From a virus, in IMG/VR virus record IMGVR_UViG_3300023178_000329, positions 1-20,466 of that record: a DNA stretch of 20,466 nucleotides; one strand, 5' to 3'. The notes beneath the pieces were generated by a model. That model did not search any database. It worked only from the letters and a program-made list of their open reading frames with translations, and was not told the DNA's origin. The position numbers and the translations under genes were made by a program. Shown in pieces: positions 13,009 to 20,466 of this stretch; positions within the stretch are counted from its first letter, which is position 1, and every line of letters starts with the position of its first letter.

Positions 13009-15034
13009 CCTAGTCGCTGAACTTGAAATTGAAGTTGAAGAAACGGCCAACACTGGCCTTCTTGACGATGCAGCGCTCAAGCAGCTGCAGGATTCTAAGA
13101 AGGGCAAGAAGCTCGTCGACTACCTAAAGAAGGAATACCAGAAGTCGAAGGACGCCAAGCAGTGGCGTGTACGTCAGTGGTACATGAACATGTCCTTCGA
13201 GCGTGGTAAGCAGTACGTGGCCTGGGACTCGACCAAGAGTGGCTTGTCCCAGCTCCCACGTGGCGACAAGAACACGCCAAGAATTACCATCAACAAGATT
13301 CGCCCTATTGTCAGGACGGAAATAGCTAAGCTGACCTCGCAGAAGCCCACCGCTGTCTGCCTGCCAGCTTCGAACGATGTAGAAGATGTATTTGCTGCTA
13401 CTGCCGCTACACAGGTCTGGGACAGTCTTTATGACCGCCTCAACGTAGGGCGTAGCATGCGCCTAGTGGCCAGAGACGTTTCTGTCCTTGGTTTGGGATA
13501 TCTCAAGGTCTACTGGGACTCAGGCAAGTATGACGAATGGAGCGACCAAGAAGGTGACGTCTGCATTGACCACATTTCTCCATTCAACATCTTTGTCCCA
13601 GACCTATCAATCGTTGAGCACGACGAGCAGCCATACGTGTTGCACGTTTACACAAAGCCAATTGAATGGCTAAAGATGACTTACGGCGACCTTATCCCAA
13701 AGGACAAGCAGCCTACCGTCGTTGCAGCAACTGAGATTGCCGACATCTCTTCTGCACTTGACATTAGAGAGAACAACAGCAAGCCAGACGCTAGCCTTGT
13801 TATTGAGGCGTGGGTAAAGCCAGGAACTACCGAGCTTCTTCCTCAGGGTGGCTACGTCACAATTGTTGACGACATCATCGTTGAGGCTTCGCTCACAGGC
13901 TTCCCTGCAGGCTACAAGAACTACCCAATCGTTAAGTTCGAGCACATCCCAAGCGGACAGTACTACCCAGCTTGTGTTATTGATGATGTGATTCCGCTGC
14001 AGCGTGAGGTAAACAGAACCCGCTCTCAGCGCATTCAGGCCAAGAACATGATGGCTAAGCCACAGGTTTACTACCGAGAAGGTTCGCTGACTGTCTCAAA
14101 GATAAACACATCTCCGGGACAGTACATCGGAGTTCGCCCAGGGTTTGAGTACCCAGCCGCAGCTCCAATGCCACAGCTACCTCCTTACGTGTCAGAGGAG
14201 CTGCAAGCTCTAGACACCGACCTAGAGAACATCTCTGGTCAGCACGAAGTCTCAAAGGGAACCACACCTCCAGGAGTTGAGGCAGCTACTGCTATTGCTT
14301 ACCTGCAGGAGCGTGACGACAGCTACCTTGCACCTACTTTCGCATCAATCGAAGAGGGCCTTTCAAGGACAGCAAAGTGCGCCCTGATGCTTGCTGCCGA
14401 GTACTGGACTGGCGAGCGCACGGTGAAAGTTGTTGGAGACAACAACGGCTTCTCAGCTGAGATGTTTAGCGGTGCAGACATAGCGCGTGGTACCGACATC
14501 AAGATTGAAGCAGGCTCCGCACTACCAACATCAAAGGCTGCCAAGCAGTCATTGGTAATGGACATGATGCGCCTTGGCCTAGTTCCGCCAGAAGAGGGAC
14601 TTGAGCTTCTAGACATCGCTACCCTAAGCCGTTACACAGACAACCGTGGCACTCGCCCAGATGAGCTGCGTGCTCAGCGTGAAAACGTTATGTTCAAGGC
14701 TCTAGGTGAAATGGACGTGATGCGTCACTACCAGAGATGGCAGCAGGGCGTCGAGCAGGGTAACCCTGAGATGCTCAACCCAGACACTGGTCAGCCACTG
14801 AAGCCACCAGCAATCATCCCAGTAAACAAGTGGGACAACCACGCTGTTCACATTCAGGAGCACGACAACTTCCGCAAGAGTCCTGCGTACGACTTGCTAA
14901 GCAACAGCCAGAAGGCCGAGCTAAACAAGCACATCGATATGCACGAAATGGCACTTGCTGCTCTGCAAGCTGCTCAAATTCAGCAGATGCAAATGGGCGC
15001 AATGCCGCCACAACAGGCAAAACCACAACAGTAA
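12995..15034 (+). CDS. Portal protein (P22-like)
   Basis: Start set at the ATG at 12995 (679 aa) with AAAGGA close upstream. In-frame ATGs at 12956 and 12962 would add up to 13 residues that look non-conserved. Recognisable portal features are a basic wing region (KEYQKSKDAKQWRVRQWYM), the NKIRPIVRTEIAKLTSQKPT segment (about 100-119), VNRTRSQRIQAKNMMAKPQV (in the clip/stem region), and a long Gln/Met-rich helical C-terminus (QAAQIQQMQMGAMPP) like the barrel helices of P22-type portals. It would form the dodecameric ring at one vertex through which DNA enters, and dock terminase and adaptor. It is followed nine bases later by the scaffold gene. Confidence 0.9.
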   Translation: MASSDLVAELEIEVEETANTGLLDDAALKQLQDSKKGKKLVDYLKKEYQKSKDAKQWRVRQWYMNMSFERGKQYVAWDSTKSGLSQLPRGDKNTPRITINKIRPIVRTEIAKLTSQKPTAVCLPASNDVEDVFAATAATQVWDSLYDRLNVGRSMRLVARDVSVLGLGYLKVYWDSGKYDEWSDQEGDVCIDHISPFNIFVPDLSIVEHDEQPYVLHVYTKPIEWLKMTYGDLIPKDKQPTVVAATEIADISSALDIRENNSKPDASLVIEAWVKPGTTELLPQGGYVTIVDDIIVEASLTGFPAGYKNYPIVKFEHIPSGQYYPACVIDDVIPLQREVNRTRSQRIQAKNMMAKPQVYYREGSLTVSKINTSPGQYIGVRPGFEYPAAAPMPQLPPYVSEELQALDTDLENISGQHEVSKGTTPPGVEAATAIAYLQERDDSYLAPTFASIEEGLSRTAKCALMLAAEYWTGERTVKVVGDNNGFSAEMFSGADIARGTDIKIEAGSALPTSKAAKQSLVMDMMRLGLVPPEEGLELLDIATLSRYTDNRGTRPDELRAQRENVMFKALGEMDVMRHYQRWQQGVEQGNPEMLNPDTGQPLKPPAIIPVNKWDNHAVHIQEHDNFRKSPAYDLLSNSQKAELNKHIDMHEMALAALQAAQIQQMQMGAMPPQQAKPQQ

Positions 15035-15043
15035 GGGAGCAAT

Positions 15044-15913
15044 ATGTCTGACGACGAGCTAACACTAGACGATGTAACAGAGGACATTGAGCCTCAACTA
15101 GACGACGAAGAATTGGAGGAAGTTGACAATTCTGAGGAAGATGCTGAAGACGGAGACGATACTGAAAAAAGCAATCCAGCGTGGGACGAACTTTACGAAG
15201 TACTTCCTAAGTCTTTGCATGGCATGGTTCAGCCAGTTATCGAGAAGTGGCAATCAGGCGTTGATTCGGAGTTTGAGAAGATTGCCCCATACCGCAAGTT
15301 CGCGGACGCTGGCGTCAACCCTCAAGTTATCGAAGCGTCGATGGAGCTGGCCAAGCAAGTAGCTAGCAACCCTAAGGCTGTCTACGACGAGCTAGCTGAG
15401 CGCTACGGATGGCAGCAAGCCTCCGCAATGGTGCAGCAAGCTGTCTCTGATACAGAGGATGCAATCGAAGACGCAGAAGAGTCAGACCTTTTCGAGGACG
15501 ACGAAGAGACAAGCGGTGAGCTAAAGGCCCTGAAGGCTGAGCTTGACGCTCTTAAGTCAAACCTTGCAGAGCAAGAAGAGGTCGCTTATCAAGCACAGCT
15601 ACAAAACGAGATTGAGGATTCTCTTGCCGCAATCAAGAAAGAGGCTGGCGACGTAGACGAAGAGGCCATTGTCCGCAGGGCAATGCTTCTTGCTGACGAC
15701 TACCCAGACGCTGAGATTGACCAGCTTATTAATGCTGCTTATGAACAGTATTCTGGCGAGCTTGAGAAGATGCGCTCTAGCGTGAAGAAGGCCCCAAAGG
15801 TGGCAGGTGGTAACGCAAACAAGGTGCCAGCAACGCCTCCTAAGACGCTTTCGTCTAAGGAAGACCGCGTTAGCGCCATTGAGGACATTGTAAAGCGCAC
15901 CCTGAATCTGTAA
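15044..15913 (+). CDS. Capsid scaffolding protein
   Basis: 289 aa, ATG at 15044 behind AAGGGAGC. Placed directly between portal and major capsid genes, the standard position of a scaffold. The first 45 residues are extremely acidic (DDEELEEVDNSEEDAEDGDD). The middle is helical, with a long coiled coil (about 165-205, ELKALKAELDALKSNLAEQ). The C-terminus is basic (VKKAPKVAGGNANKV, then EDIVKRTLNL), as needed to bind the capsid protein. It should guide procapsid assembly and then leave or be degraded. No protease gene is visible nearby and no protease motif is recognised within it. Confidence 0.85.
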   Translation: MSDDELTLDDVTEDIEPQLDDEELEEVDNSEEDAEDGDDTEKSNPAWDELYEVLPKSLHGMVQPVIEKWQSGVDSEFEKIAPYRKFADAGVNPQVIEASMELAKQVASNPKAVYDELAERYGWQQASAMVQQAVSDTEDAIEDAEESDLFEDDEETSGELKALKAELDALKSNLAEQEEVAYQAQLQNEIEDSLAAIKKEAGDVDEEAIVRRAMLLADDYPDAEIDQLINAAYEQYSGELEKMRSSVKKAPKVAGGNANKVPATPPKTLSSKEDRVSAIEDIVKRTLNL

Positions 15914-16021
15914 AGATTTACATTTCTAGTGTGATAAACTGCTGAATAGTAGTGAGTACGGCCATTTATGGCTAGGGCGAACGAAGTGAAGACCTTATTT
16001 ATCTAAGCACTAGGAGTGTGA
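15914..16021 (+). promoter_or_regulatory. Leader region ahead of the major capsid gene
   Basis: This 108-base gap is the longest non-coding stretch in the window. TGT-GATAAA (15930-15938) is a weak extended -10 candidate, and TTTACA (15917-15922) resembles a -35 but is only ten bases away, so the two cannot form one normal promoter. A small palindrome GCCATTTATGGC lies near 15961. The region ends with AGGAG (16012-16016), five bases before the ATG. A dedicated capsid promoter or structured leader is plausible, not shown. Confidence 0.3.
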
Positions 16022-17269
16022 ATGTCCGAAGGACAGAATCTCGCTATTGCCAACGTCATCCTGAAGGATGTCTACGGCGACATTAACGAGCAGATTAACA
16101 ACGCAACTCCTGCGCTGGATGGTATTAAGTCAACCGCACGCAACATTACTCAGGTTGGTGGTCTCGGTGTCAAGTTCGTTGCACACGTAGGCCGTAACAC
16201 TGGTATTGGCGCACGCGCTGAGGACGAAGACCTACCAGAGGCAGGAAACCAGCAGTACGTCGACGGTCAGACCGGCCTCAAGAGCTTCTACGGCTCTGTC
16301 CGCCTGACTGGTCAGGTAATGGCTCAGGCTAGCCAGAACTACCAGACCTTCGCAGACGTAACTGCAGAGGAAATCGAGCGCATCCGCGACGACATTGCAA
16401 AAGACCAGAACCGCCAGGTATTCGGTGACGGAACTGGAACTCTTGCATCCATCGCTGTAGCTCCATCCGCATCTACCACCGTAACCATGGACGTCGTCAA
16501 GTACCTACACGTAGGTATGCGCGTTGACGTTGTAGACGTTTCCGCTACTGGAAGCAGCTCAACCCCAACCGTCCTAAACACTGGTGGCTACCTAACCATC
16601 ACTGGCATCAACAAGACCACAAAGGTCGTTACCTTCGACAGCGCAGTAACTGCTGCTGTTGGTGACGCCATTGTTCGTTCGAACTCAACCGCTTCTTCAG
16701 TTGTAAACAACTGGCGCAAGGAGTGGACTGGCTTCGACGCTATCGTTGACGACAGCTCGACTCTCCACGGAATCGACCCAGCAACCACCCCAGCATGGGC
16801 TGCTCACCTACGTGACATCTCTTCTGGTGGCGTTGCTCAGCAGATTACCGAAGAGGACATGATTGGTCTTGTGACCGACATTGCCGAGGATGGCGACAAG
16901 CCAGACGTAATCTGGACAGACCACGGTTCCTGGAACGGATACTGGAAGGCTCTGGAGGAGAAGCGTCGCTACGTAAACAAGGTTGACCTAGATGGTGGTA
17001 ACCGTGGACTTGGTTTCGCAACCATGTTCGGTGACCTGCCATTCAAGGCTGACTTTGACGCCCCAGAGGGCAAGATGTGGTTCATCAACTCCTCAAAGGT
17101 AAACCTCAACACCAACCGCGGTTGGGAGTGGATTGACGAGGACGGCTCCAAGTGGAAGCAGGTTCCTCGCCGTGACGCATTCATTGCTTACCTACGCAAC
17201 TACTCTGAGATTTCGACCTACCGTCGTAACACTCACGGTTGCATCACCGGTATTGCACCAGGCGTCTAG
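16022..17269 (+). CDS. Major capsid protein, with putative inserted beta domain
   Basis: 415 aa, ATG at 16022 with AGGAG five bases upstream. It follows the scaffold and looks like an HK97-fold coat protein: an N-terminal helix (ANVILKDVYGDINEQINNAT), an E-loop-like region with GARAEDEDLPEAG (63-75), a spine helix (TAEEIERIRDDIAKDQNRQ, 114-132), and a C-terminal P/A-domain (VIWTDHGSWNGYWKA, then FGDLPFKADFDAPEG and VPRRDAFIAYLRNY). Residues about 142-222 form a separate Thr/Val/Ser-rich beta-type insertion (MRVDVVDV, LTITGINKTTKVVTF, GDAIVRS) compatible with an accessory surface or stabilising domain. There is no protease-type delta domain at the N-terminus, so maturation without cleavage is likely. 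The gene has its own leader and a terminator-like hairpin after it, consistent with high expression. Confidence 0.88.
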   Translation: MSEGQNLAIANVILKDVYGDINEQINNATPALDGIKSTARNITQVGGLGVKFVAHVGRNTGIGARAEDEDLPEAGNQQYVDGQTGLKSFYGSVRLTGQVMAQASQNYQTFADVTAEEIERIRDDIAKDQNRQVFGDGTGTLASIAVAPSASTTVTMDVVKYLHVGMRVDVVDVSATGSSSTPTVLNTGGYLTITGINKTTKVVTFDSAVTAAVGDAIVRSNSTASSVVNNWRKEWTGFDAIVDDSSTLHGIDPATTPAWAAHLRDISSGGVAQQITEEDMIGLVTDIAEDGDKPDVIWTDHGSWNGYWKALEEKRRYVNKVDLDGGNRGLGFATMFGDLPFKADFDAPEGKMWFINSSKVNLNTNRGWEWIDEDGSKWKQVPRRDAFIAYLRNYSEISTYRRNTHGCITGIAPGV

Positions 17270-17282
17270 TAAATAACCAGCG

Positions 17283-17312
17283 AAGGGGCGTAGGATAATA
17301 CCTGCGCCCCTT
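17283..17312 (+). terminator. Rho-independent-like terminator after the capsid gene
   Basis: AAGGGGCGTAGG (17283-17294) pairs with CCTGCGCCCCTT (17301-17312): 12 pairs including one U-G wobble, around a six-base ATAATA loop, with TTT at the end. It begins 14 bases after the capsid stop at 17269 and ends 18 bases before the next start. The U-tract is short, so partial termination is likely, which would set a high capsid-to-downstream ratio. Confidence 0.7.
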
Positions 17313-17330
17313 TACTCATAAGGAGAGACA

Positions 17331-17798
17331 ATGGCCATTGAGTATTTAAATCAAAAAAACTCTATCCCTGACCTTAGCGAGCTTGACAGGTTGCGGGACG
17401 TGCCGCCAAAGGCTTACCGTCTAGCAAGGATGCTAGCGGACTATGACCCATCTATTTACATCAAAAAGCTTGGGCCAGGACACCCTCAGTTTGATAAAGA
17501 CCGCCCATACAGCATCGTTGTAGCAGGCGATAAAGACCGTTACGTCCTAAAAAACTTTGCAGAATGGCAGCTAGACGAGCGAATTATGGCAGAAATCATT
17601 CAGTCAGACGTCACAAATGCAGGCATGTCAATTAGCGACATGGAGGCCCTAAATGCTGCAAACGCCATGATGAAGGCAAAGGAGCGCGAAGAACTCGACG
17701 CTGAGCGCAGGGAAATGGCCAGAGATGTTGCTAAACTAGGATTTACGAAGAACTACGCTCGCCATAACGGAAAGTTGCTATTCGACCCAAATGCCTAG
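17331..17798 (+). CDS. Hypothetical virion-region protein, 155 aa
   Basis: ATG at 17331 with AAGGAG six bases upstream. The first half is mixed (DVPPKAYRLARMLADYDPSI, then a beta-like RPYSIVVAGDKDRYVLKN). The second half is a long charged helix (about 107-130, NAMMKAKEREELDAERREM), likely coiled coil. The end is basic (YARHNGKLLFDPNA). I do not recognise a family. It overlaps the adaptor gene by eight bases at an ATGCCTAG junction. Lying between capsid and adaptor, it may be a minor head protein or an assembly factor. Confidence 0.65.
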   Translation: MAIEYLNQKNSIPDLSELDRLRDVPPKAYRLARMLADYDPSIYIKKLGPGHPQFDKDRPYSIVVAGDKDRYVLKNFAEWQLDERIMAEIIQSDVTNAGMSISDMEALNAANAMMKAKEREELDAERREMARDVAKLGFTKNYARHNGKLLFDPNA

Positions 17799-18450
17799 AG
17801 ATTATTACACAAGGACTGGCGATGACGTCGCAACTGACGTCAAGCGCATCTTTGGCGATGAGGCTCTTGTAGAGCTAAAGAACACAGACATCTTGCGCTG
17901 GACTAACGCAGCTCAGCGAGAGATTGCATCAAGCCACACCGTGCTAAAGGGCAAGGCTAACCACAACTTGGTAGAGGGCCAAAGCCTTTACACCATTCCG
18001 TTGGACAGTCCAGTTGCTCAAGTTCAGGGAGTACACATTGAGGGCATCCCGCTAAAGGGCGTAAGCTTCCAGACAGCGCAGGAGACCATTCTCAAGGACG
18101 ACCCGGAGCTAGAAAGCAAGGGCGAGCCTAAGATGTGGTACGAATGGGACGGCGACCTGTACATTTACCCCGCCCCAGCAGACACCGTTACAGACGGCTT
18201 GACTCTTTACTATCTCGCGTACCCTGCAACTTTGACCGCACTGAGCCAAACACTTGGCGTTCCAGACCGCTTCTACAATCAGATTGTGGACTACGTACTA
18301 GCTCAGGCGTACCGACTAGACGAGAACTGGCAGGCGACTGCATACCAAGACGCACGGTTCCGCGACTCAATGAACAGACATCTTGCAAAGGAAGACATTG
18401 TAGATAGCCAGTTCTACCCCACAAAGGTAGTTCTGCCAGAGGATGAGTAA
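17791..18450 (+). CDS. Head-tail adaptor-like protein
   Basis: 219 aa, ATG at 17791, without its own ribosome site and overlapping the previous gene by eight bases. The N-terminus has the helical adaptor pattern (DVATDVKRIFGDEALVELKN, then ILRWTNAAQREIASSHTVLK). A beta-rich middle follows (EGQSLYTIPLDSPVAQVQGV, YEWDGDLYIYPAPAD, TLYYLAYPATL), then helices with FYNQIVDYVLAQAYRLDEN (about 167-185). This matches the layout of P22 gp4/SU10-type adaptors, which bind under the portal and connect it to the nozzle. Assigned from layout and neighbours; there is no catalytic signature. The stop shares TAATG with the nozzle-like gene. Confidence 0.65.
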   Translation: MPRDYYTRTGDDVATDVKRIFGDEALVELKNTDILRWTNAAQREIASSHTVLKGKANHNLVEGQSLYTIPLDSPVAQVQGVHIEGIPLKGVSFQTAQETILKDDPELESKGEPKMWYEWDGDLYIYPAPADTVTDGLTLYYLAYPATLTALSQTLGVPDRFYNQIVDYVLAQAYRLDENWQATAYQDARFRDSMNRHLAKEDIVDSQFYPTKVVLPEDE

Positions 18451-20012
18451 TGGCTAGAGAAGGTCTTGTTATTGAAGACTTCTCGGGTGGTCTAAATAAC
18501 GTAGTAGACCCTTCGCTAATTGCCGAGAACGAGGTCGCAGACCTCCGCAACCTAGTTATTTCTAGGACTGGCAAGCTAATCAGCCGCCCACCAATCTATA
18601 AAGTTGCCGACTATCCAGTCACTGTAGCCTCCGCTAAGGCGTTGGGGTATTACCGCAACGAGGACAGTGTGGTCTTTCTTGTCGTTGCGACGGATGTCGG
18701 CACTTACATCTATGACTTAGTTGCCGACACTTGGACACTTGTCTGGGCCTATGAAGCACTAGACATCGCCGTGTACGCAGAGCGCCTGTATCTAATTAAC
18801 GACACCCAAGGGGGCGGATACTGGTCAAAGGTTGCTGGCACGTACCAGTGGACAGACGTGGCAGCAATGCCAGAGGGTAACCAAATACACTTTACGAAAG
18901 GCAGACTCTATGTTTCTAGTAGAGCTAACAACAACACCTCGACCCTTAGGTACAGCGCTATTGACAGTATTGGTCTTGGCACCACTATTGATGACTGGCC
19001 TAGCGATAATTACATTGATATCAATGAGGGCGACGGAGACGAACTCATTAAGATTATCGAGGGCAATAGCGAACTTTTTCTATTCCGCTCAAACTCGACT
19101 TACCGACTGGCTTACAGCGCTTCGGCAGACCCGTCGCTAGGAACCCTTACAGCAATGTCGCACAACATTGGTGCGGATTGCTCACGCAGCGTTGTAGAGT
19201 TCGAGAACACTCTCGCCGTACTGCACGCCGGTACTTTGTACCAGTTTGCTGGCTACAACTTCTACCCATACAACCCATCGAACAAGGTTGAGTTTAAAGT
19301 TCGAGAAGGCTTTACTGGCCAGAAGCAGGGCGTTACAAAGGTAGGGCAGTACTTGTTGGTCTGGCACCACGGCTACATGTATTCTTACGACACCGATACA
19401 GGACTATGGTCTGAGTGGGAGTCCGACACAGGCGCTGCTCACTTTATCGAAGCCCCTCGTGGAACTTTCCTAGATTCTGCTGCTGTTCCTACGGCTTACG
19501 GTGTGCCCCACACCGATTACGCTACTCAAGGACTGCTGAAATTTGCTATCGAGTATCCAGAAACAGGCACTGAAACAATCAGGTGCCAGGTTGTCACAAG
19601 GACTTACGACATCGGACAGCCGTCTCTATTTAAGAGGCTATTTGGCTGGGAGCTGCTAGTAGTAGCAGTTAACTGGCTCGAAGGTGGCCTTACGCCTATC
19701 GATGCTTTCCGTGACATAGAAGAAATTATCACTTGGGAGGAGCTGCAAACCTACACTTGGGAAGGCGCAGAAGCTGCAAGCATCGCTTGGCTGCCCGAGG
19801 GAGCTATCGAGCCTGTCATTGTTACCGGCTTCAGGAGCGACAACCCTCGCCCCCGTGTAGTTAAAATTAGCGGTAAGCAGACCTTTAAGCGAGGCTACTT
19901 CACTATTAGGTTCCAGAACGACGGCACTGCAAGCACCGCACCTAGCCGTCTTGACGGAATTGTTCTTTACCTCACAAACGGAAGACGCATGGCACAAGGC
20001 AGGACAGCATAA
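18450..20012 (+). CDS. Tail nozzle-like / packaged-DNA stabilisation protein (beta-propeller)
   Basis: 520 aa, ATG at 18450 in a TAATG junction. The opening VIEDFSGGLNNVVDPSLIAE and ADLRNLVISRTGKLISRPP is the typical start of short-tail nozzle or tubular proteins (P22 gp10/T7 gp12-like). A series of beta repeats follows (VVFLVVATDVGTYIYD, HFTKGRLYVSSRA, NSELFLFRSNSTYRLAYSA, GQYLLVWHHGYMYSYDTDTG), consistent with a propeller. The last third is a further beta domain with a WEELQTYTWEG pattern. It would extend the portal-adaptor channel, hold packaged DNA in place, and carry fibres. The next gene begins in a TAATG overlap. Confidence 0.78.
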   Translation: MAREGLVIEDFSGGLNNVVDPSLIAENEVADLRNLVISRTGKLISRPPIYKVADYPVTVASAKALGYYRNEDSVVFLVVATDVGTYIYDLVADTWTLVWAYEALDIAVYAERLYLINDTQGGGYWSKVAGTYQWTDVAAMPEGNQIHFTKGRLYVSSRANNNTSTLRYSAIDSIGLGTTIDDWPSDNYIDINEGDGDELIKIIEGNSELFLFRSNSTYRLAYSASADPSLGTLTAMSHNIGADCSRSVVEFENTLAVLHAGTLYQFAGYNFYPYNPSNKVEFKVREGFTGQKQGVTKVGQYLLVWHHGYMYSYDTDTGLWSEWESDTGAAHFIEAPRGTFLDSAAVPTAYGVPHTDYATQGLLKFAIEYPETGTETIRCQVVTRTYDIGQPSLFKRLFGWELLVVAVNWLEGGLTPIDAFRDIEEIITWEELQTYTWEGAEAASIAWLPEGAIEPVIVTGFRSDNPRPRVVKISGKQTFKRGYFTIRFQNDGTASTAPSRLDGIVLYLTNGRRMAQGRTA

Positions 20013-20236
20013 TGTACAACATGGGCGGAGCGGGATTTAACAAGTACGCTGCGGGAGCTAAGCGCTACGGAATCGGCATTATTGGGCCAAATACGGGCAT
20101 GAAGCTAAACAAAGAGGGATACAAGGAAAGAAGCGCTAAGCAACGTGCAAAGAACGCTGCAATGCTAAAATGGGTACAGGGCAAACGCGGCGCTCGCTAC
20201 TTCGCCAAACCCTCGGGACAGATAGGTAAGAAATAA
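20012..20236 (+). CDS. Small basic hypothetical protein, 74 aa
   Basis: ATG at 20012, in TAATG junctions at both ends. It is very basic, with Gly-rich starts (MYNMGGAGFNKYAAGAKRYG) and a helical Lys/Arg segment (KEGYKERSAKQRAKNAAMLK, about 33-52), then GKRGARYFAKPSGQIGKK. The composition suggests nucleic-acid or membrane contact, perhaps an ejected or minor virion protein. No family recognised. The tight coupling with the nozzle-like gene supports it being real. Confidence 0.6.
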   Translation: MYNMGGAGFNKYAAGAKRYGIGIIGPNTGMKLNKEGYKERSAKQRAKNAAMLKWVQGKRGARYFAKPSGQIGKK

Positions 20237-20466
20237 TGGTACTAGGGCCAATTATTCCAGGCAAGCCTACGCCTGCAAAACCTGTCGCACGCTACATCCC
20301 AGCAGGGGCTAATGACACGGCACGTGCTCGGCAAGAGCGCCAAAATCAAGCAGCTATAAAAAAGGGAATTATCCCCAAGCCAACCAGAACAACCCTCGGC
20401 ACGGGCAGTATTGAGAGCAAGTCCGCAAACACAGCAGATGGAACGACGTACAGAAAGCCAAAGACC
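20236..20466 (+). CDS. Unknown protein, N-terminal 77 aa (runs off window end)
   Basis: The ATG at 20236 overlaps the previous stop by one base (TAATG) and the frame stays open to the last base of the window. The visible part is Pro/Lys/Arg/Ala-rich: MVLGPIIPGKPTPAKPVARY, then a basic helix (RARQERQNQAAIKKG) and a Ser/Thr-rich stretch (RTTLGTGSIESKSANTADGT). It looks disordered, as in the lead-in of a larger virion or ejection protein. Size and function are unknown because the gene is cut. Confidence 0.55.
   Translation, partial: MVLGPIIPGKPTPAKPVARYIPAGANDTARARQERQNQAAIKKGIIPKPTRTTLGTGSIESKSANTADGTTYRKPKT

Noticed and set aside
15955-15980. GCCATTTATGGC palindrome as a terminator or operator
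   Set aside because: Stem of four to five pairs with a tiny loop and no U-run; too weak alone.
1-20466. Integrase, repressor, attachment site or tRNA genes marking a prophage
   Set aside because: None seen on either strand by reading; lysogeny genes could lie outside the window.

Overview
The window is a stretch of a tailed double-stranded DNA bacteriophage genome (or a closely related prophage). It carries phage replication, packaging and virion genes almost end to end, with no rRNA, tRNA or recognisable host housekeeping gene. A P22-like portal, an acidic scaffold, an HK97-fold-type capsid protein, an adaptor-like protein and a nozzle-like propeller protein follow one another, with no tape-measure or major tail protein in the window. 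This points to a short-tailed (podovirus-like) virion. An actinobacterial host is suggested, not proven, by the Cas4-like exonuclease, OB-fold-like protein and primase-helicase gene order, a Cys-knuckle HNH protein, a DGDGDG-type small protein, and frequent GTG starts behind AAGGAG ribosome sites. No integrase, repressor or lysis gene is visible.

Layout. (1) 1-5010, plus strand, DNA metabolism: the tail of an unknown gene, an acidic protein, a Cas4/RecB-like nuclease, a putative single-strand-binding-like protein, an 11-bp hairpin, a large primase-helicase and an HNH protein. (2) 4994-10445, minus strand: a block read right to left, with a fibre protein, a short fibre-base-like protein, a small structural-type protein, an 810-residue Asp-box receptor-binding protein, two small accessory proteins, a helix-turn-helix-like protein and a metallophosphoesterase. 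It meets module 1 convergently (17-nt overlap) and module 3 divergently (24-nt gap). (3) 10470-20466, plus strand, packaging and head assembly: a PD-(D/E)XK resolvase-like nuclease, large terminase, an unknown protein overlapping a small membrane protein in another frame, portal, scaffold, major capsid protein with its own leader and terminator-like hairpin, an unknown protein, adaptor, nozzle and two small basic or proline-rich proteins, the last cut by the window end.

How it works together. The replication block would prime, unwind and process phage DNA. The resolvase would trim branches ahead of the terminase, which fills a procapsid made by portal, scaffold and capsid protein. The adaptor and nozzle close the head, and the minus-strand fibre block supplies host recognition. 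Genes are very tightly packed, with repeated TAATG, ATGA or ATGCCTAG junctions that imply translational coupling.

The most unusual points are a 257-nt out-of-frame gene overlap (12685-12941) between terminase and portal, the minus-strand receptor-binding block lodged between replication and packaging genes, and the very aromatic-rich Asp-box spike. I did not find a clear new defence or mobile system.
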